A DNA stretch of 24,250 nt, from positions 1 to 24,250 of IMG/VR virus record IMGVR_UViG_3300032032_000548. One strand, 5' to 3'. The stretch's first letter is position 1. Every line of letters starts with the position of its first letter. Made by a program: the position numbers and the translations under genes. The stretch is from a virus. Shown here in pieces: positions 6,422 to 18,000 of this stretch. A model generated the notes under the pieces. It did no database searches, had not been told where the DNA came from, and saw only the letters and a list, made by a program, of their open reading frames with translations.

Positions 6422-9024
6422 AATGCTTTACCACCCTTATCACGCACCGGCATATTAACCACACTTCTTGGCATCGTAGTACCCCAAAGAATCGAGTTAC
6501 CTGAACTGATACCACGAGAACTGTAATCTGTTAAAAGATCCATTCTGCCTTCTAAGGTCGTCATCAACTCGTCATAATCCTGTGTGTCAGCTGAACGTGC
6601 CGCTGACATGCCTGTATCTGCAAGTCGGAAAATGTCATCAGGAGTAAAACCACTGTTCTTTGAGTGTTCAAAACCTATAGTGTTTGCGTATCTAACCAAC
6701 CCTGACCGAATCTGATCCCTTGTAGAGTTTGTAATATCACCTTTCATTCTTTTACCCTCTGCGTCAAGACCACCATCAAGCATCATTAAGAAATTTGATA
6801 TAGCTACATCTTTCCCGATTGGGCTAGAACGGCCTTCCATAAGATCTGCCGCGTGTTGTTCTCTTTCTTTATCTGTTAAAGCCCCGACCTTATTGGCGTA
6901 GTTCATAAAATCTGAATTGTTATGCCCGAACCGTATGTTGCTACCCCAATCAGGATCGTCGTTATAAAAAGCTTTTAAAATCTCTTCAGCCATCACAACC
7001 TCGTCAGGATTACCACCCATACCCCAAGCCATGTTTCTTTCCTCATCAGTCATGTCACTCAACACTTGATCTATAGTCTTATTTATTTCTTCTTCAGGCA
7101 TGTTCATTGTAGGAACAAGCCTCTTAGAGAATTTTTCTTTAGCATAGTCAGCGAATCTGCTAGATGCGTCTATCCTAAACTGCCCTTCTGCATCCATATC
7201 AGATCCAGCCATCCTTTGAATAACGCCTTCGTTCTGCATTTCTTTCCAAAGAAGTTTAACGTCAGGGTTTAAACCCAATCGTTCAGCTTCATCATAATTT
7301 TGAATAATATCCCATTGCATTGCTTTATAAGCATTTATCGTCTGATCGTCAACATGACCCCACCGATCAGGAGGAGGGAACTGACCCATAGTTGGATCCA
7401 TGTAACCCATCGCATACGCAGTTTGCTGGAATGCTGATATCACAGAAGAACCATTTCCTGAACTGTCGTTAGTCCGATGGAACAAATCCGTAAGGTAAGA
7501 AGCCGCGTGTACTGGTCCAACTTTAACCCCGTAATCTCCTGAGAAAAGATCTTGTGCTGTTGTGACTTGCCCAAAACTGGAAGTGTCATACGCTTCGTTA
7601 AAGCCTGTAATGATACCGCCATTTTTAGCATCCATAATCATATACGGATTCGCTCTCGTGCTTTTCGTAATGTATTCTTGAATCACTTTATCTCTAGCAC
7701 CTGAAAGAACCCTGCTTGTCACATCCTTACCGAGTTGTTGCTCCATGTGCTGAATAATATTCTGTGGCATTGTTTGTCCCGATTCACCAGTAGCCATCGG
7801 TTCCATACCCATATAGTCCATAGACTGTACTGGCAGAGCATCTGATCCTAAAATTTCATCCCACATTTGTGCTTCATCATTACCTAGCATTGGTATATCA
7901 GTTAAAGATTCCATGTCTTGATCTTTGACGTTAACGAAATCTTCAAACCGTCGGTGTGCTTCAGCAAGCAACTGTTCATGCAATCCGGGAATATTAAACC
8001 AATCTTCTGCCATATAACCAGCTAAATCATCCCGACCTTGACCAGTTGTAACGTTTATAATATCTAAACTGTCTTGCCCAGCTATGTACTGTTCCAACGT
8101 GTTGAAATCTTGTGGCATTTCACCCATTAAATGAGGCTGTTCTAACACGACACGCATAAACTTGTCGTTAGCAGAATTTATAGTATGACCTTCCCAAGCT
8201 ATTTTTTTAAGAATCTCTTCGCTTTCAGGTGTGGCACCAAAGTCTGATCCAAATTCTGAACCTGTCTCAGCCGTAAGATTACCCAACCCGCCTTGTCCCA
8301 TAGTGTAACCGTCTTCACTAACTTCATCGTCATCTATTGTCACATCAGTTCCGGGTAATCCGGGTGTCATTGTGTTAGCGATACCATATTGTAAAGCCGC
8401 TAATCCTGTGAGTGCAGTTCCTCTTTTTGCCAGTATTTGTCCTGAAGGACTTCTTGCCGCTTCTAACATCCCACCAAGAGGCGTGTTGAATTTTGAAAGA
8501 ACACCCATATTGACACCTGTATTAACATCCCATTTAGGATTTGGATGACCGGGACCTGTTGGTCGAAGGCTTCTTGTTTGTTTCACACCAGCACTTGTTT
8601 GTCCTTTACCAGCGGCAGTTCGACCACTCGGAAGGTTCATAAATTCGCCTTGTACTCTTGGTCTTCGCCCAGTTCTTAATGGTGTAGCACCTTGCGAAGT
8701 TTTAGTTAAAATCTTTCTTGGTAAAATCCCCTGCTTGCCTGCTTTTCTGGCTGGGATCAGTTTAGATCCAAGTTTCTTAAATAATTTGAATTTACCTAAT
8801 CCGGGTATTGGTGCTAATGCAAAAGCAAGTTCAGCAAAAACACGGGCATCAGATGTTGCCTCTATATTAGGGTCACCTAGCTGATCTTGTACTGCTTGGA
8901 GTAAAGCAGGATCAAGACCCTCTATATATTCAAGAGTCTCTTCTTCAGACATATCAGAGAAATCCATGACATCGCCAGTAATAGCCTGAAGAATCATCTG
9001 TACTTCTTCAATCCATTCGTTCAT
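6418..9024 (-). CDS. Large virion or ejection-complex protein, 868 residues
   Basis: Not recognised at the family level. The acidic N-terminus is followed (residues about 60-120) by a hydrophobic and then strongly basic stretch (FALAPIPGLGKFKLFKKLGS, then LIPARKAGKQG), which could contact membrane or nucleic acid. A Gly/Arg/Pro-rich linker follows, a second hydrophobic segment (GTALTGLAALQYGIANTM) near residue 210, an acidic linker, and about 600 residues of soluble, mostly helical sequence. It starts at an ATGA junction with the giant gene, which implies coupled synthesis. Size, position after the giant protein and membrane-prone N-terminus suggest a partner in the ejection apparatus. A tape-measure role is less likely because no tail genes flank it. 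Confidence 0.72.
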   Translation of the reverse strand: MNEWIEEVQMILQAITGDVMDFSDMSEEETLEYIEGLDPALLQAVQDQLGDPNIEATSDARVFAELAFALAPIPGLGKFKLFKKLGSKLIPARKAGKQGILPRKILTKTSQGATPLRTGRRPRVQGEFMNLPSGRTAAGKGQTSAGVKQTRSLRPTGPGHPNPKWDVNTGVNMGVLSKFNTPLGGMLEAARSPSGQILAKRGTALTGLAALQYGIANTMTPGLPGTDVTIDDDEVSEDGYTMGQGGLGNLTAETGSEFGSDFGATPESEEILKKIAWEGHTINSANDKFMRVVLEQPHLMGEMPQDFNTLEQYIAGQDSLDIINVTTGQGRDDLAGYMAEDWFNIPGLHEQLLAEAHRRFEDFVNVKDQDMESLTDIPMLGNDEAQMWDEILGSDALPVQSMDYMGMEPMATGESGQTMPQNIIQHMEQQLGKDVTSRVLSGARDKVIQEYITKSTRANPYMIMDAKNGGIITGFNEAYDTSSFGQVTTAQDLFSGDYGVKVGPVHAASYLTDLFHRTNDSSGNGSSVISAFQQTAYAMGYMDPTMGQFPPPDRWGHVDDQTINAYKAMQWDIIQNYDEAERLGLNPDVKLLWKEMQNEGVIQRMAGSDMDAEGQFRIDASSRFADYAKEKFSKRLVPTMNMPEEEINKTIDQVLSDMTDEERNMAWGMGGNPDEVVMAEEILKAFYNDDPDWGSNIRFGHNNSDFMNYANKVGALTDKEREQHAADLMEGRSSPIGKDVAISNFLMMLDGGLDAEGKRMKGDITNSTRDQIRSGLVRYANTIGFEHSKNSGFTPDDIFRLADTGMSAARSADTQDYDELMTTLEGRMDLLTDYSSRGISSGNSILWGTTMPRSVVNMPVRDKGGKAL

Positions 9025-12000
9025 ACTTTTATCAATCCATTCTCAAATTTTGCAACAAAATTCTCTCCCAATAATGGAAGCACTAAACTATAATATATTT
9101 CATTTAACCACGGCTTACCACGAACAAAGTCACGAAGAGTCAAATAAACCATCACTTTAACATTGTTCCTTTGTTGTGTAGCTTCGCTAGTTGTTAAGCC
9201 TTTTAACTTAAATAAGTCTCTTTGCATCTGAGTAGCTAGTCCCATAACTGCAAGCAAATCTGCTTTATATGGACCTTCAGGAATTTTTTCAGGGTTATTA
9301 GCAAGCAACTCTATCTCTTTCATAGAAGCTTCCCGTTTATCCCTCGACCGACCACCCTGATATTCTTTAGCAAACACTGGGTTAGTAGCCATAAACTGTA
9401 AATTATCTGAATCCCATTGCCTATCTAAAGCCGAAGTATCCTGCTTACTAGCTAATAATGCGTACTTCTTTTCAAGATAATCTGTTTTCATTTTCTGATA
9501 CTGAGGCATCGCAGATTTGTAATACACCTCATTCAAAAAGTCTACAGGTGTTTGCAACTCTAAAAGACCGTGTGCTACCAATCTTGCTTTAGCGTCTGCT
9601 TCGTAATCATCCTCACCACCAACAAAACCACGATCCATAAAGAAAGCCGAAGTGTTAGGAAAGTTTTTAATAAACGGATCGTTGTCAACAATCCAATCGT
9701 TAGATTCTTGCGTCGTGCTTAAAACAGCTACGGTACCTTTTTTATGCGTACCTACCATAAATGGTGTGTGTACAAACGGATCGAACTCGCCTTCTTCAGC
9801 AATGATCTTCTCCATCCACATTCCGTAGGCTTCCTCCCAAGGGACACCATTACCGACTAGATCCCATAACTCTTCGTTTTTTTCAAACGCTTCATTGTTC
9901 ATAAGGTCATGTAACCGTGCAGTAGCAGGACCAGCCCACCATGTCATTGTTTGCAGAAGAGCATACTGTCTACCCATTTGCGCTACTTTATCCATGAATC
10001 TCTCCATGAAAACTTCAGGATTAGGTTGAGCCGCTATCTCTTCAGGTGTTGGAAGCTGACCATGCAACCCTAGATACTTGATGACTTCCATCTGAGCTTT
10101 GATCTTGCCTTTAGATTCAAAACCGAATCCATCCATTATTGCAGAAACAGGTCGTGCAAGAACTTGTGGAACTACCGCACTCCAAACTACTTCTCCACGA
10201 TTCTCTGGGGTGAACCTGCCACCTGAAAGGTTGTTCTCAAAAGTCTTTCTGATAGTCGAATCAATGTTAGCGACTAGATTTATAGGGATTGAAAGCAAAG
10301 GACCAAAGCCCATCTGACCCATTCTGTCTAAATCATAACCCGGAATTACATGAAGGCTTGAAGCTAGATTTGGTTTAGCTACACTACCTAAGCCTCCCCC
10401 AAAAACTTGGTCTACAAGAGGGAATCTATCTAACTGTTCCATTACGAAACCTGTTGTAGCACCTGATCCCGGAATTACAAGGATGTCATTCCCGTATTGG
10501 TCTTTTTGAACAATACTCATATCACGTAACGCTCCTGTGAAGAGGTTCAAATTTCGTAACATTAATGGGTTATGCGCTAACCCTCGTGCGAATCTTCTAA
10601 GGAACGTGTCCTCAGCGAACCAGAATGGTACAGCTGTATTGACCATTGTTTGGAAGTTTGATCTGATTCTATGGTCATCAATGAACGAACTCGTTAACGT
10701 CATCGCCCTTTGAAGACCGGTATCTCTCCACAATTCGAGTTGCTTCTCTAAACCTGCGTTATAAGAAAAGAAATCATCTAATAGCTTTGCATCAACTTTA
10801 GTGTTTGAACCAGCCATCACATACAGTTCTTCAAAGAACTCTTTTATTTGTGGCGGTAACGCTAAAGGCGCAATTTCTTCTGTGCCGTTTAATATCAACT
10901 CTAAACTGTTTTCAACACCCTTTTTGTTTCTGTTTTCTATAGCGTAGAAAAGGCTGGTAACAGGATCATCTGCATCAGGTACTCGACTCAAAGCGTTTTG
11001 CTTTACAAAATCTTCCCATCCGGCAATAACTAACTGTTTATTATCATTAACGCTAGATGTTTTACCTAAGCGAGTATTAAGAGTCTTGAATCTATCAGGT
11101 GCATGGAAATACGTTTGCCTGAATCCTTCCGACTGCTTCATGCCTTTTGTCAGATACTCATGGAATAACGGTTCCCTGACCATTGCTCCTAACATTGGGT
11201 GAACAACACCATCAAAGAATCCTCTAAAGAGTTTCAAATAAAACGCACCTTGTTCTTCTGCTTCAGCAGGAGCGAAACCTACCAATTCTTGCGGTGCATT
11301 GCTCCACCATGAGTCATTATCAGCATTAGTTCCCATGCGACCAGCATCAATAGGAGCATCATTAATCACTTCATCAACCCAAGGATGGAAAACTTTAAGT
11401 GGCTGAGTAGTACCCAACCTTCTATGCTCATTCGTGTACGTATGTAAAATATGATCTATAACAAGTTGCCCAGTTTCTGAAATTTTATTATGAATTGTCG
11501 GACCACTAAATATTTGTTCCTCAAGATCCCATTCATCAGGTTTATACCACGACAATTCATAAGAATCATTAGGATCAATAATTGCATTAGGGCGAAGCTT
11601 GTCTTTATGCCTAGCTACTATCTTTTTACTTGTTTGATATTCGCCATTAGCTGACATAGGCACAGGTGTAAGACCCTCAAACGGACTTAAACGATGTGAA
11701 CCTATACCAAATACTGTTTTCCCCCTTAATCCACTTCCTCCCATTTGTGCAGAAGTAACAGCACCACTACCGTCACTAGCAAAACCATAAACATGATTCA
11801 TTGTGCGTATATCACCAAACGAAGCGTTACTTTCTGTTGAAGTTAAACCACCACGTTCAAGATCCCAGTCAGGAGTCTGAGCATTCTTTTCTCTTTCTCT
11901 TCTGTAATATCCGGGTTTGTTGAAGAACTCATCACCATGAAGATCCTTAGTTCCTATCCTTGGCATACCTATCTGTTCAACAGGGATGCCTTTCATTTCT

Positions 12001-15000
12001 GCGATTGTTTCTACAACACTTTCAGCTATAGCCTTAGCAACCATTGGATCTGTAGAAGCTGTAACTAATGGGAAATGACCCGCATCAGCCCATTGTTCAG
12101 CTAATTTCATGTAAGTAATACCACTATTACGAGCGCCCTTTATACTCACCGCTGGGTTTAATAACTGTGTAACGGCAACCACTCCATCGCTTAGTCTCTT
12201 AGGACCAGTTCCACCTATTTCATCTATTTTACGTGTGAGGTTCTTTTGTAATATTTGATGGAATTTATTGGTAGCCCCCACTAATTCAGGATCAGCTATC
12301 ATTAAAGAAGTCAAATCTTCTGCTATAGAAGTAGGGACCATTGGCACGAAACTTCTTACTACAGAATCTGGTATAGCTTCAGATATGTAAGGGGATGATG
12401 GGTCACTAACCATATTTGATCGAACTGCACTGGTATGTGCTTGCTGACCTTCCGGTGTGTTATGCGCCCCAACATATGCCTTTTGCATAGCATCTTTTAA
12501 AGAATCCTCTGCATAATGTAATTTGCTTGGATCTTTGTATCTTCCCGGATTTCCAAATAACCAATGTGCTATTTGGGTGCTTTGATTTCCGCGTGGAATA
12601 CCATCAGTAACATTAGGTATAGGGATACCAAGCTCAGATAAGGTAAGCATGTTAGCTTGATTGGCTCGTGCTACTGCTTCAACATTATCCGCGGGTTTTG
12701 TAGCGTAACCGTATCTTAAGCGTGACATTTGTGTTTCCCAAACATAAGCCATTAAAGCAAATTGGTCAGTTAATGGTGTATCCAAACCAATGACAGTATC
12801 TATACCACGAGTTTCTGCATATAAGTTTACTAACTCAACAAACCTTTCACCATCACTAAGCTGAGAAGGAACTATGTTTCTTGTCGCAAGTATTGTCACA
12901 AAATCATCAGTACGACCCCAACCGAATTGTTTCAAAGAATCAAAAGTTGTCCCTGTGAAATTACGGTTCTCATATGCTTCTTCTATCGCCCTAAGATCAA
13001 TACTGAACGAGCCGCCAGAATGTGAAACAGACGCTAAATTACCTTCTGGATTAGGAACAGCTTCTACTGATACGCCCCTGATAGGAGATGGGAAAGAAAT
13101 CAACGGATGATCCGTAGAACCTTGCACACTGCTCTTAAGTTCTTCAAGCAACTCAGGGAATTTACCTGCCCAAAATGTGTCTTTAACAGGATGAGTAATC
13201 TGCCCTGATGCTAATAGTTTTTCTCTGAATGTAGGAGACTGATCGAATTTAGCTTGAAGGATCTCTCTCATCAATTCTGTATTCGTATCAGTATCAGGTG
13301 CTAATTTGCGTCCTTTGGATTTAGCCGACGCACCTGTAAGGTTTTCAAATCCGGGTACATACTCTCCTGTTTTCCAAGCTTGATATGCGCCTTCTGCTGT
13401 TGAAAAATGTACACCCCTGAAAACAAATTCTTCTTGATGGAAGTTGCTTAAGACAGGATTTAAACCTTTATTGTAATGAACTTCTGTTACAACTGATGCT
13501 TGTCTTCTCGCATCGGAACCAGCAAGTTCTTTTAATTTAGACATTATATACTCGTATGTTTTCGGCGCTCTTGAAGGCAACTGAGCAAGTCCTGTTCCTA
13601 TACCATCTGTGGAATAAACTACATTTGCGCCTTCAGGTATTCTTGCGAACGCTTCATCAATCTTTGCTTTAGTAAACTTTTCAAAATCCCTATCTGAAAA
13701 AAACGAGGTTTCCTTATTGTTAGGCTCATGTTTAGTAGGGATCCCATAAGCATTAGGTTCATCTCGTATAACAGCTTGTCCAGCTTTACCTTTGCCAGCA
13801 ATATTATCTCCAAAAAGATATACCGTGTCAGGATTAGCTCTTAATAATTCAGGAGTCATACGACCGGTTTGTGACATGGTTCTACCTGCAACCATTTTCT
13901 CTGCATCGTCTACCCCCGCTAAACGTGCCTGTGAAATCATCGCAGGGTTACTACGCCTGAAAGTAATATTGATACGCGGTCCAAGCCTTTCATGCGACAA
14001 ACCACGAGTAACTCGATGCTCCCAATTTTGTTGAGTGCCTTCACGCATCAAGAAAATATCACCGTCCTCTAACGGCATATCTATCTTCTCTCTATCGTCG
14101 TAATAACCGTATGCTTTACCATCTTCTCGCCGTCTTGGTCTGAATTGGAAGTTTCTTGTTTCACCAAAATTAACCGACGCAATAATCTCTTCAGGACTAC
14201 CATCGGGAAGTTTGTCGAAATGCCAACCAAGATCAACTGAACCCGAATCGTACCTTTGGATAATAGCTATGTCGTATTTGTAACCTGTTTCTTCTTCAAC
14301 CCTTTTAAGTATTCTTGCAATCGCAGGAGGCCAACCAGCTTGAGTATCAGATTCTATCCAATCACCCGCTATTGGTCTTTCGTCGCTTAACTTAGCTCCG
14401 GGTTTTGATTTACCATCATCAATAAGATTGAATCTTTTACCTGTGTAACCATATGATTCCCCGACTTCACCGACAACAATTATTTTTGGACCTGTTGCCT
14501 TGTTCCGTTTATAATGAGCGTCCCACCAAAAATCTGATAACTCACCTAGAAGTTCATCTATAGTAAACTCGCCCCTTAAAGCCGCTGGGTAAGAATCAAT
14601 TTGCGCTCCACCTTCTTCTAAATGACGGTGGTTAGCTGACTTCTGTGGTTGAGCTTTAAGAGCTATCCCAGTCTCAGGATCAACCATTTCAAAAAGCAAC
14701 TGTGTGTGTCCTTCGCCATAAGGTCCACCTTTGTACCCATATATTTTCGCTGGTCTGCTTGCCGGAACTGCTATCCCTATTTTAGAGAAAAGTTCTAAAG
14801 CCTCATCGTCAAGTTCACGCCATTCTTTTGCAGTTGCTTTTCCGCTTTTAAAGTGTTTAACCATGTCTTCATGGCTCATACGTCGTTCTTTATATAACTG
14901 TGCAGGACTTGGTGTCCAATTTTCGGCGGCGGCTTTAGGACTGTACCCTTCAGGCAACGCCCATTCTTCAGGAGTTAAAGTATCTGTTTTACGAACTCCT

Positions 15001-18000
15001 GTGACACGAACATAAATAGGTTCTGACGGCACCCCGTGTTTTGTTTTAGTGAACTTTAAATAGTCACCAACTTTCACACCTTCCACTTGAATGTCTTTGC
15101 GTGTAGTCGCTGTGCGTTGCCCATCTAAAATTGCTGTAAAAGTATCATCCGATGTTATATGAGTGGCTTTAGGTAAAGCACCTGCTTGACCGTAATCAAA
15201 ATTCATTGGAAAATTTTGTGCCATTCCGGGTTCAAAAACGGAACTGCCACTGAAATCGCGTACTTGCCTACCGAAAGTTCTTGCGGTACGTGAAGGAAGC
15301 GCCGCTCCTAAATCACTCCCTTTAATACCCAACGCTTCTATTGTTTCTTTTCTAAACACTTCAAGATAGCGAGGCGATCTGATAACACCATCCACAGGTG
15401 GCATCAAAATATCGTGCCATAAATGACGAACCCTATAAGGAATATATGAAAGGACACTGTTTACTAACTCTTCCCACTTACCACCAACGGCTGAAGCTTC
15501 ATTAAGATTGTTTTGTAACACACGCCTCACTCTTGGAGGTAACGCCTCTACAAACGAAAGTAATGACTGCATCGGAGTTTTAGATTCAATACCCGGAATA
15601 GCAGGTATGTCCTCTGCTTTCGTGGCTGTTGAACTATCGTAAACAGTTAAACGAGTCACACCATTTTCTGTAACCTCATCGTAATCTCTAGATGCTCTTC
15701 GTGAAGCGTCACCTTTAGCTTTGTTGTAAGCAGATACTTCTGCAAGTTCTTCAGCGCCAGCGATTTCCGGTTTACCAAAGTTAGCTTGCGTATCTATTTT
15801 CACTCCTGCTGATAATGATGAGTGCATAGCATCAGCAGTCCCACCCTCCCATTTCAATCCAGCTTGTACTTCAGCTGGGTTGGTTTGTGGACTGATGTAC
15901 TCGAATCGTAACTCTACTGCCCTTGGTCCACCATCTGGAAAATTAGGATCCCAACCTTTAATGTTGTCATCTAGTACAGAACCTTTCTTAACCCAGTTCT
16001 TCGGCTTTTTCATTTCCTTTGCGAAGTAAGGGCTTACAAGTGTATTATGAGTAGGGTGCATAAGTTGAGCGATTTCTTCACCCTGACGAGTTTGAGCGCC
16101 TGTTATACGAACTAAAACAGTTTGATCGCCTGATTTAATTGCGATTACTTGATTCAGTAATGCTTCGGGATTATCCATTCCGCTCATTTTTCTGAAAGCG
16201 GCAAACGGAAGATACGCAACTTTTAAAGGACTTCCCGAATCTTTGCCAAGACCCTTAATTTTATTTAATATAAAACTACGTTTACCAATATCTAAAGTTT
16301 TGTCAGCCTCTTGAGTTTCAAACCCCTTACCACTATGAAACGCCCAAGTCCTATCAGGGAGTCCTCTCTCCCCTCCCTCAACCGGACGACCTTCAAGCAT
16401 TCTCTTATTCCTAATAGGACCAGCTTTAGCACCAGCACCAGTCACCTTGTCCCAAGATTCAGGATGCTTGCTTCCTTTTGCAATATGAGAACCTCTAGAT
16501 TCTGGAATGTAATATTGCTCTACATTCAAACCTAACCTGTTAGCCACATCTTCTGCATACGAATCCACACCGGCGGCTCCACCCACACGCACAGTAGATC
16601 CCGGAGGTAACTGGGCTAAAGAATCATCTATCGCTTTTTTGATTCGTGCTTCATCCTGTTCAGACATAGCGCGAACCATTTTTGTTCTGCCTGTTCCCGG
16701 ATCAATAATTTTTTTGCCTGTGGCTGGATCTATCTCACTAGTTTGTTTCCAAAACCTTTGCCCAGTAATCATCACAGTTATAGGTTCAGCTTCTTTAGCC
16801 GCCTGCAACGCCTGATCTGTTATTTCAGCTCCCTCCGCTGGGATAATCCCACCCTTAGAAGCAGACACATGCCGTGCAGGTATCTCCGCTCTGCCTACAT
16901 GAAACTCTCTCTGTCCTTGAGTAGGCAACTGTGCGATCAGCTCATTGATAAGCGGAGCTAATCTCGCTTCGTCTTCAGGATTCACAAAATGATTTAATAC
17001 GTGCATCGCCGCTATAACACCGTCATCTTCTGAATGTATTTCCGCGGACTGAGCTAAAGCCAATATGTAATCTGGGGACTTTCCGGGATTGTTCTCAACT
17101 ACTCTTAGTCGAGTCGTTGAATAATTCATAGGGAGTTTTACCAACTGTGAAAGTGTCTGCCCGAAACCTGCATCGCGCATAGCGTTATCTAAAGAATTTT
17201 TAGTGAAATTAAGATAAGTGTCATGTGTGTTCAGTATGTCTTTAGCTACAGCATCCATCATTGTTGGCTGACTTAAAGCAATTTTTATGTTAGCTAATCT
17301 TGCCTCTGCGTCAGCATCCATACGCATCAACAAGTTTTGCGCTAAATCCTGTTTGGTTGGCAAACCAACATTACGCGCCCCTCTACTAATAAGCCTACTA
17401 ACATAACTGCTCTTACCATGCGCCCACGACTGTATAAACCTAGCTGATTTGGTTATTGTGCCTAAATCCTCACGTAATATTCTGGCTCGCTCAAATTCAA
17501 ACGCCGCTAATCTAGTAGCGTCATCTTGAAAACCCCAAGCCATTCCTTGTTTCTCAAGAACATTACCTAAAGCCTTACGTGTAATAGCATAATCACCAGC
17601 ACCACCGATCTCATTCACAGCGCGCAATATCCTGCCGAATGGTTTACCTATTAAAAGACGGTGATCTGCGTCGGACAATTCGTCAATGTTCTTAAGCATC
17701 TTGCGACCGTACTCATCCCAAACAATGACCTTACCTGCCGCTGTTCTACCCAATTTATTCTTAACGTAACTTCCCGGACCTTCACGAAGCATCCATGAGA
17801 ACAACTCTTCTCCACCGTTACGTGCAACGTAACCTAACCGTAATAGAACTGCTGGTCGCCAAACTCTTCCCATCCATTTATCTATCCAAGGAATAGGAGT
17901 CGCCCATCCGAACCTCTTATACATATTTATATATTTGGCTACAGCCGCTAATTCCCTATAGTTAGGGATCACGTTCATTCGTGACATTTGCGCTAAGTTC

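Noticed and set aside
7440-7631. 63-residue alternative minus-strand frame inside the 868-residue gene
   Set aside because: No ribosome site or motif, and fully covered by a continuous longer frame.
6418-9024. Tape-measure protein for the 868-residue gene
   Set aside because: No tail tube or assembly chaperone genes nearby, no long repeated coiled coil, and it sits with ejection-type genes.
13619-13813. 64-residue minus-strand frame inside the giant gene
   Set aside because: It is out of frame with the LFGDN domain, which reads well in the main frame; there is no sign of a nested gene.
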